A model generated the notes under the pieces. The model saw only the letters and a program-made list of their open reading frames with translations. It ran no database searches and was not told the DNA's origin. Shown piece after piece: positions 1-4,366 of a stretch of DNA of 11,764 bases. Made by a program: the position numbers and the translations under genes. The stretch comes from JACRCE01 sp038043305 (GTDB taxonomy: Bacteria > Desulfobacterota > GWC2-55-46). Positions within the stretch are counted from its first letter, which is position 1. The number at the start of each line of letters is the position of its first letter. The stretch is taken from positions 1-11,764 of the forward strand of contig JBBTCG010000231.1 in the NCBI GenBank assembly GCA_038043305.1, given 5' to 3'.

Positions 1-38
1 TACGGGGCTGCGGCTCAGGCTCGTTTCCGTGCCTTCAC

Positions 39-72
39 AAAAGAAAGGTGGGGGGATTATTATCCCCCCACC
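39..72 (-). terminator. Rho-independent terminator of the NHL lipoprotein gene
   Basis: A perfect 10-bp stem (47-56 paired with 63-72) closes a 6-nt TTATTA loop. On the minus strand it is followed by TTTCTTTT (46 down to 39). It lies about 70 bp downstream of the stop of the minus-strand NHL gene. A GC-rich stem plus a U-rich tail is the classical intrinsic terminator pattern. Confidence 0.7.
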
Positions 73-74
73 GC

Positions 75-127
75 CCCCCCTTGTCAGGGGGGAATTAACC
101 GATGGGCTTCGCTTCGCTCAACCCATC
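75..127. repeat. Stacked GC palindromes, probable dispersed intergenic repeats
   Basis: Two palindromic units abut the terminator. The first is six C, then TTGTCA, then six G (75-92). The second runs from GATGGG (101-106) to CCCATC (122-127), enclosing TTCGCTTCGCT. Both resemble short intergenic repeats seen in many copies in other bacterial genomes; that is recognition from memory, and only one copy of each lies in this window. Nothing coding is seen in 1-141. Confidence 0.4.
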
Positions 128-141
128 CTACAAAACCTCCC

Positions 142-1287
142 CTACTGTATCTTACGGACTGTGTGGTTACTATAATCTGCCACATAAAGGTTGGTCCCGT
201 CTGTGGTTATGCCGATAGGGTTATAAAACCTTGCTACAGGGCCTGTGCCGTCTGTTGCACCAAAGCTCAAGGCTGTGCCTGCAGGGGTGGTTACTACACC
301 GGTTGAGATTACTATCTTACGGACTGTGTGGTTACTAAAATCTGCTACATAAAGGTTGGTCCCGTCTGTGGTTATGCCATAAGGGTAACTAAACCTTGCT
401 ACAGAGCCTGTGCCGTCTGATGAACCAAGGCTCCCGGCTGTGCCAACAGGGGTGGTTACTACACCGGTTGAGATTACTATCTTACGGACTGTGTGGTTAA
501 AAGTATCTGCCACATAAAGGTTGGTCCCGTCTGTGGTTATGCCGTAAGGGTAATTAAACCTTGCTACAGAGCCTGTGCCATCTGCTGAGCCAAGGCTACC
601 GGCTGTGCCTGCAAGGGTGGTTACAACACCGGTTGAGATTACTATCTTACGGACTGTGTGGTTATCAGAATCTGCCACATAAAGGTTGGTCCCGTCTGTG
701 GTTATGCCGTAAGGGTTATAAAACCTTGCTACAGAGCCTGTGCCGTCTGCTGAGCCAAGGCTCCCGGCTGTGCCTGCAAGGGTGGTTACTACTGTTGTAA
801 GGTTAAGGGGCCCCACCTGGATAGCCCCGCCCATCTGTGCAGCGCTCAACGTTATCACTCCGGCATTTGCTGTTTGTCCGCTTGTAACATTTACCCCTGT
901 TATTTCGCCGTAATAAATAGTAGTGCCCATAGAATCTTTTGCGGAGATTGTAACCTTATGTCCGATCCCCGGCGCAACGCCGCTTATCGTCCCTGAATGT
1001 GCCGAGCATGCCCACGGGCCGCCGGAGGCGATAAGGGTAGAGCCGCTGTAGACCTTTGCCTCCACCGTTGAAGTACCTGTTGCCGCGCAGTCTATGGCGC
1101 GCGATGAGATGCTTTTGTTTGTCGCGGAAGAGGCACTCGCTCCTGTTGGAGCCATGTTTATGCTAAAGGCGATGGAGCCTGTGTTTGTGTTGGACGCGCT
1201 CGAATCATACTTATCGTTGCCGCATGAGAAGAGGGCAACCGCGAGCATAAGGAGTAGGAAAAAGGCGATATTATTATGTTTTATCAT
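142..1287 (-). CDS. Exported NHL-repeat lipoprotein
   Basis: The product has 381 residues. An N-terminal hydrophobic segment (residues 5-20) ends in the lipobox-like LFSC, with Cys22 as the probable lipidated residue. A region at about 36-150 looks like a small Ig-like or carboxypeptidase-regulatory-type beta domain and holds Cys67 and Cys94. Residues 166-381 are four tandem 55-residue NHL-type repeats carrying ITTDGTNLYVAD and NHTVRKI. NHL repeats normally form the blades of beta-propellers that bind ligands or partners; the ligand here is unknown. Four blades is fewer than the usual five to seven. I chose the ATG at 1287 because it begins the signal peptide. The open frame extends to 1455, but that part is translated from an intergenic repeat element. 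The Shine-Dalgarno sequence is poor (GGGG about 5 nt upstream). The gene stands alone, with a terminator downstream at 39-72. Confidence 0.85.
   Translation of the reverse strand: MIKHNNIAFFLLLMLAVALFSCGNDKYDSSASNTNTGSIAFSINMAPTGASASSATNKSISSRAIDCAATGTSTVEAKVYSGSTLIASGGPWACSAHSGTISGVAPGIGHKVTISAKDSMGTTIYYGEITGVNVTSGQTANAGVITLSAAQMGGAIQVGPLNLTTVVTTLAGTAGSLGSADGTGSVARFYNPYGITTDGTNLYVADSDNHTVRKIVISTGVVTTLAGTAGSLGSADGTGSVARFNYPYGITTDGTNLYVADTFNHTVRKIVISTGVVTTPVGTAGSLGSSDGTGSVARFSYPYGITTDGTNLYVADFSNHTVRKIVISTGVVTTPAGTALSFGATDGTGPVARFYNPIGITTDGTNLYVADYSNHTVRKIQ
145..792 (-). repeat. 165-bp tandem repeat array, four copies, within the NHL gene
   Basis: The marker CTTACGGACTGTGTGG (plus strand) recurs at 151, 316, 481 and 646, exactly 165 bp apart, which is 55 codons. 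The units are nearly identical in DNA. Differences cluster at two places in each unit: the two residues after ARF and the two residues after VAD. This implies recent in-frame duplication, with diversity kept at two positions per blade. Confidence 0.95.
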
Positions 1288-1296
1288 TGTTGCCCC

Positions 1297-1490
1297 GTTA
1301 AGGAATCTCTGATTAAGGAAGCTCTGATTTATTCTCTTTTTGTCTTTGCGAGGAGCGCTTTTGCGACGCGACAATCTCATAACTTGCTGATTTACCTGCG
1401 AGCACGGGATTGCTTCCCGCCACGCTCCTCGCGGCTTCGGCTCACACGCTCGCAATGACTAATCAGGGAATTAATCAGACCTTCCTTAAC
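1297..1490. mobile_element. MITE-like inverted-repeat element (REP-type, non-coding)
   Basis: The outer arms match as inverted repeats: GTTAAGGAA at 1297 and again on the opposite strand ending at 1490. Each is followed by CTGATT-containing sequence. The inner arms are GTCTTTGCGAG (1342-1352) and the complement of CTCGCAATGAC (1449-1459), 10 of 11 matching. The core holds further pairs such as the GAGATTG and GGGATTG motifs near 1375 and 1407. The left arm also contains a 15-bp tandem pair (1300-1329, one mismatch). There is no transposase gene. The element resembles the CATTGCGAG repeats dispersed in many Nitrospirota and Desulfobacterota genomes (from memory). Its left end lies only 9 bp upstream of the NHL start codon, so it makes up that gene's leader. 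Confidence 0.6.
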
Positions 1491-1591
1491 CTTCAGGTAA
1501 GGTATTGATTATCTTGTGTGCCATCAGGAATTTGCCCTGACATCACGGCAGGGCGAGGGAGAACACAGCAATTAAAACCCCCTCACCTCAA

Positions 1592-1675
1592 TCCTCTCCC
1601 CATCACCACTTTGCATTACGAAAGTGTATTGCTTGATAAGTCGCAGCGTACAGCAAAGTGGTGATGGGGAGAGGA
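1592..1675. repeat. Perfect 23-bp inverted repeat with 38-nt loop
   Basis: Positions 1592-1614 are the exact reverse complement of 1653-1675, with a 38-nt AT-rich spacer. On the minus strand the structure begins 15 nt past the stop of the glycine-rich small protein gene. It is followed by GAGGTGAGGGGGTTTTAATT. It could end the caspase operon transcript, but the long loop and dispersed-repeat look suggest a small mobile palindromic element. The rest of 1491-1591 shows only minor hairpins and no gene. Confidence 0.6.
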
Positions 1676-1689
1676 AGTATAAAATTGGT

Positions 1690-2007
1690 CTACCACCCCA
1701 CGTTAATCGTCCCGCCATCGCCACCACCGCCTCCGCCAGAACTGCCTCCGCCACTGCCTCCACCGCCAGATGCTGCGGCGGCGCCGCCTATTACAACAAC
1801 CGCTATGGCCGCTGCATACCACCATTTGGAGATGCCTTTAGAGGTCTTCTTGGTATCACCGGGATAAACTATCGTCATAGGCTCCGATGCTACGTTCTCC
1901 GGCGCATAAGGCGTTATGCGCTCACTCGCGTAGAGCCTTGCGTAAGAAGATTCAAAAAGATAAACGATTGCAAGCAGTATCAGGATTATGGGTATCTTTT
2001 TTTTCAT
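1690..2007 (-). CDS. Small exported or membrane protein with glycine-rich tail, last gene of caspase operon
   Basis: The product has 105 residues and I do not recognise a named family. It begins MKKK followed by a hydrophobic stretch (residues 5-18), a signal peptide or membrane anchor. A polar middle follows, then KWWYAAAIAVVVIGG (about 62-76), a second hydrophobic segment. Next is a Gly/Ser run (about 81-96) and the short ending GTINVGW. The terminal aromatic residue, with hydrophobic residues at -3 and -5, resembles the C-terminal beta-signal of outer-membrane proteins; this is inference. The ATG overlaps the stop of the DUF4384 gene (TAATG), so translation is probably coupled. This supports a real gene despite its low complexity. 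It could be an envelope tether or partner of the two proteins encoded upstream. Confidence 0.7.
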   Translation of the reverse strand: MKKKIPIILILLAIVYLFESSYARLYASERITPYAPENVASEPMTIVYPGDTKKTSKGISKWWYAAAIAVVVIGGAAAASGGGGSGGGSSGGGGGGDGGTINVGW

Positions 2008-2804
2008 TATCGTTTTCTCACCTCATATATGAGTATCTCTTCGGCGCGCGCATCCGCCGGAAGAGCAAGTAAAGCGTTGTAAAAATCTTTCATGCTGAGG
2101 TCGTTGCCTTTGCCTCGGTTTAGCAGGCTTGCCCCTTTCCACCTCTCTTTTGTAGCCACGACGATAAACGCCTCTATGTTTTTTTTGTGGCCATCCAGGA
2201 CACGCATCTCAAGCGCGATGCCCTTTTTCGGAAAGCTATCTTCGGCCCCGGCCTTTAAGCCGTTGGAATCTTCATAATCATTAGGCAGCAAGACGCGCAC
2301 CTGCCCGTCTGCCCTTAGGTTGAATATAGAGAGAAAGCAGTCCTTTGAGCAGGCGACTCTTATCTGCGCCTCGTCGCCGGATTGATATACCGGCCTGTCA
2401 AGGCTTGCCTTTACTTTGAAGAATGCGTCTTCCGCGCCGGACGACGCCACGCAGCTTTTAAGCTTCACTGTGTAGGCCATAAGCGGCGCGTCTTCCTTCT
2501 TCTTTTGCGTTATCTCATGCGTCCAGCCTACGACGGACTCTTCAACCACGTATCCGGCGCTCAGGGCTTGGATAAAATCCGACGCAATGACGCTATCCGA
2601 CACGAGCGTAGCGCCAGCAACCTTGATCACCGAGATGTTTTCGATAGCGGCAAGGCGCGCCCTGCCAAGGGCGAGCGCCTTGGCCTCTTCCGGCGTTATG
2701 TTGGCGACAGTGGCTGCGCCTTCGGTTTCGACCCATTTGCAGTCCGCCGCATATACCGGCGAGGCCGCGAGCGCGATGACAATTGACAGAGCGACGATTC
2801 GCAT
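2007..2804 (-). CDS. Exported DUF4384 domain protein
   Basis: The product has 265 residues with a Sec signal peptide (MRIVALSIVIALAASPVYA, cleavage after residue 19). Residues about 28-119 have repeated Ala/Glu helices followed by GYVVEE and a beta region ending YTVKLKSCV. This looks like the LPP20/FlgT-N type envelope domain, a moderate resemblance. Residues about 125-265 match DUF4384, with CFLSIFNLRADGQVRVLLPN as the core. DUF4384 is known to co-occur with, or be fused to, caspase-like peptidases in bacteria. Here the two are separate adjacent genes: this ATG starts 4 nt after the caspase stop. I chose the ATG at 2804 because it starts the signal peptide. No clear Shine-Dalgarno sequence is visible, so coupling to the upstream gene is likely. 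The molecular function is unknown; a ligand-binding or regulatory partner of the caspase is plausible. Confidence 0.82.
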   Translation of the reverse strand: MRIVALSIVIALAASPVYAADCKWVETEGAATVANITPEEAKALALGRARLAAIENISVIKVAGATLVSDSVIASDFIQALSAGYVVEESVVGWTHEITQKKKEDAPLMAYTVKLKSCVASSGAEDAFFKVKASLDRPVYQSGDEAQIRVACSKDCFLSIFNLRADGQVRVLLPNDYEDSNGLKAGAEDSFPKKGIALEMRVLDGHKKNIEAFIVVATKERWKGASLLNRGKGNDLSMKDFYNALLALPADARAEEILIYEVRKR

Positions 2805-2808
2805 CGTT

Positions 2809-4209
2809 TTATTCAAGAACCGCAATAACGGACTCTCCCGCTCTTCCGAGGGGCGATGGCGCAATCTGCGGCGTCTGGCTCCTTGACAAACCGAAGAGGC
2901 GGCGCGTCTGTACTTGAACCTCTTCGTTGACGTAATCGGCGAGTTCGGTTAATCTCACGCGCTTGTCGTTATCCTTGTCAGCGTCTCCCATAATGCCTTT
3001 TAATAGATAGTACGTGAAGAGGCCGTGCTTTTTATCCGGATAGTAATTGCTTATCTGCGTTGATTTGGCGGCCGACATTACGACGATCTTATCTGATAAG
3101 AGGAGCGGGTCTTTGACCCTTAAGATACCAGGCCTTGCGCCGGCAAGAAGTGTCCTTTCCTCCAACCCTCTTCCGCTCTTTCCGCTGAAGCAGGTATCAA
3201 GGAAGACAAAGACGTTCTTTACCGGAAGTTTATTCAGGTCTCCGTAGAGTTCTTCCAAGGGATACGCGGTTATCGCGGGGGACTCTGAATTGCCGTCGTA
3301 CGGCAGGAGGTAAGGCGTCTCATCAGCCGGGATGCCGTGCCCCGCGTAATAGACGTAGAGGGTGTCCGTGTCGCGGAGAAGGCCGCTCAACCTGTCTTTT
3401 AACAGGTATTGAAGCTCCGCCTTTGTCGCGGATTCGTTTATGCGCGTTATCGTGTTCTCTTTCGGGACGCCAAGCAGCTTATTAGCATGGTCCCTGAATG
3501 CCTCGGCGTCGCTTACGGCAAATTCAACGGGTATTGTGTTTCTGTATTTTTCTATGCCGACGATAAGCGCCCATCTGTGTTTATCCGGCTTTACACTTTT
3601 TTTCTTTTCGATGTCAAAGATATCGGCGAGCCTCTTTAACTCGAACTCTTTGGAGGCGACGGGCGCGCCGTCCAAAAAGACCTTGACCTGCCATTTGCCC
3701 GGCAGCGCTGCGGCCTTTTCGTCTTTTATTCCGAGCGTGTGCCAAGACGTAGACGATTGTCTCACTCTGCCGTCGGCGTTAATCTTGTAATCTTCGGTTT
3801 TATAATAGAGATTGCCGGACGGGTCATACCACTCCCATCTGAGCGCGCGTTTTCCGGATACGTCTTTCAGCTTAACGAGCATGATTGCCTGCTGGTCGTC
3901 GGAGGTAAAGGTATTGGCAGGTTCTGCGGCGATAACGGCGTTGTCTTTTTTTGTAACGGATTTTGCGATTATTGCTTCGTCTAATTTGATTTGAACGGAA
4001 CGATCGGCCGCTACTGCGGCGCAGCCTGAAAGAATAAGAAGCGAAATTACTATCGTCTTAATGCTTATGAGTGTGTGTGTGGGGGGGGGTACGCTGACGA
4101 CTTCTTCATAATACTGCTCCGGTTGTATGGTTTGGGGGTAAGGTGCGTATAGACTACTGAATTTCGATTCTTTTGTCAATGTTTTAGTCAAGTGTCGCGG
4201 CAGACCCAT
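2809..4209 (-). CDS. Exported caspase-fold protein (peptidase C14)
   Basis: Numbered from the in-frame ATG at 4209, the product has 466 residues. A signal peptide ends in the lipobox LSGC with Cys63, suggesting a lipoprotein. An Ig-like beta domain covers about 105-192 (WEWYDPSGNLYY, GKWQVKVFLDG). The caspase domain (about 211-440) begins HRWALIVGIEKY. It has catalytic His291 in YYAGHGIP and catalytic Cys340 in FLDTCFSG, so the protease is probably active after Asp or basic residues. A loop with the EF-hand pattern D411-x-D413-x-D415 to E422 sits near the end. The start is doubtful. In-frame starts (ATG 4209, TTG 4239) put an unconserved-looking stretch before the signal peptide and lie upstream of or within the predicted promoter. 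The ATG at 4109 has a good GGAG but is out of frame unless the 4071-4089 tract changes length. This is the first gene of a three-gene operon. Confidence 0.88.
   Translation of the reverse strand: MGLPRHLTKTLTKESKFSSLYAPYPQTIQPEQYYEEVVSVPPPTHTLISIKTIVISLLILSGCAAVAADRSVQIKLDEAIIAKSVTKKDNAVIAAEPANTFTSDDQQAIMLVKLKDVSGKRALRWEWYDPSGNLYYKTEDYKINADGRVRQSSTSWHTLGIKDEKAAALPGKWQVKVFLDGAPVASKEFELKRLADIFDIEKKKSVKPDKHRWALIVGIEKYRNTIPVEFAVSDAEAFRDHANKLLGVPKENTITRINESATKAELQYLLKDRLSGLLRDTDTLYVYYAGHGIPADETPYLLPYDGNSESPAITAYPLEELYGDLNKLPVKNVFVFLDTCFSGKSGRGLEERTLLAGARPGILRVKDPLLLSDKIVVMSAAKSTQISNYYPDKKHGLFTYYLLKGIMGDADKDNDKRVRLTELADYVNEEVQVQTRRLFGLSRSQTPQIAPSPLGRAGESVIAVLE
4071..4089. repeat. Simple sequence repeat (GT)5 + G9 at the caspase 5' end
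   Basis: On the plus strand, five GT units (4071-4080) run directly into nine G (4081-4089). On the coding strand this is C9 then (AC)5. It lies between the GGAG-preceded ATG at 4109 and the signal-peptide codons of the caspase. Reading from 4109 gives MKKSSAYPPP and then a TAA stop at 4067-4065, only 14 codons. Gaining one base or losing two in the tract would join that start to the caspase frame. Such tracts are prone to slippage and also to sequencing indels. Confidence 0.9.
4107..4120 (-). promoter_or_regulatory. Shine-Dalgarno and ATG, probable native caspase start (currently out of frame)
   Basis: On the minus strand, GGAG (4120-4117) is followed by a 7-nt spacer and ATG (4109-4107), then AAGAAG. 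That is an ideal lipoprotein-type start of MKK. It lies about 36 nt downstream of the predicted transcription start. It is shifted one base relative to the caspase frame. If the tract were ten C, the product would have 433 residues with the lipobox Cys at 30, a more normal signal-peptide length. Confidence 0.6.
4151..4179 (-). promoter_or_regulatory. Predicted sigma70 promoter of the caspase operon
   Basis: On the minus strand, TTGACA (4179-4174) is a perfect -35 box. A 17-bp spacer separates it from TAGTCT (4156-4151), a fair -10 box that keeps the key T, A and final T. Transcription would start near 4145, leaving a short leader before the ATG at 4109. The longer start candidates at 4209 and 4239 would lie upstream of this transcript. 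Confidence 0.5.
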
Positions 4210-4251
4210 CCTGCCGGACTGAATTACCCGTCCAACCAAAGAAGACTGGAC

Positions 4252-4280
4252 TTTAATTGTGAGTTGCTATAGACTATAAA
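4252..4280 (+). promoter_or_regulatory. Possible promoter of the transglutaminase-TPR gene
   Basis: TATAAA (4275-4280) matches the -10 consensus at five of six positions. A weak TTTAAT lies 17 bp upstream (4252-4257). The start codon would be about 80 nt downstream. With the caspase promoter it defines a divergent intergenic region of roughly 250 bp. The poor -35 box suggests an activator or a different arrangement; treat it as tentative. Confidence 0.25.
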
Positions 4281-4366
4281 AACAAAGCGAAATCACCATA
4301 TTTCTCTCCATTCGAGTCGCCGCTCTTTTGCATTTTTCAAAAACCAACTCAGGCGGATACCATATC

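Noticed and set aside
145..792. CRISPR array
   Set aside because: The repeats are 165 bp, contiguous and in frame within a gene, with no spacer structure.
1288..1455. N-terminal extension of the NHL lipoprotein frame
   Set aside because: It is translated from the inverted-repeat element, is Arg/Lys/Gln-rich without family features, and precedes a clear signal peptide starting at 1287.
1624..2082. Plus-strand frame over the glycine-rich gene
   Set aside because: It crosses two minus-strand genes joined by TAATG and is Arg/Cys-rich with no motif; it is an antisense shadow.
4210..4239. TTG start giving a longer caspase
   Set aside because: It is a rare start codon with no Shine-Dalgarno sequence, and it lies upstream of the predicted promoter, so I used ATG 4209 as the longest credible in-frame start.
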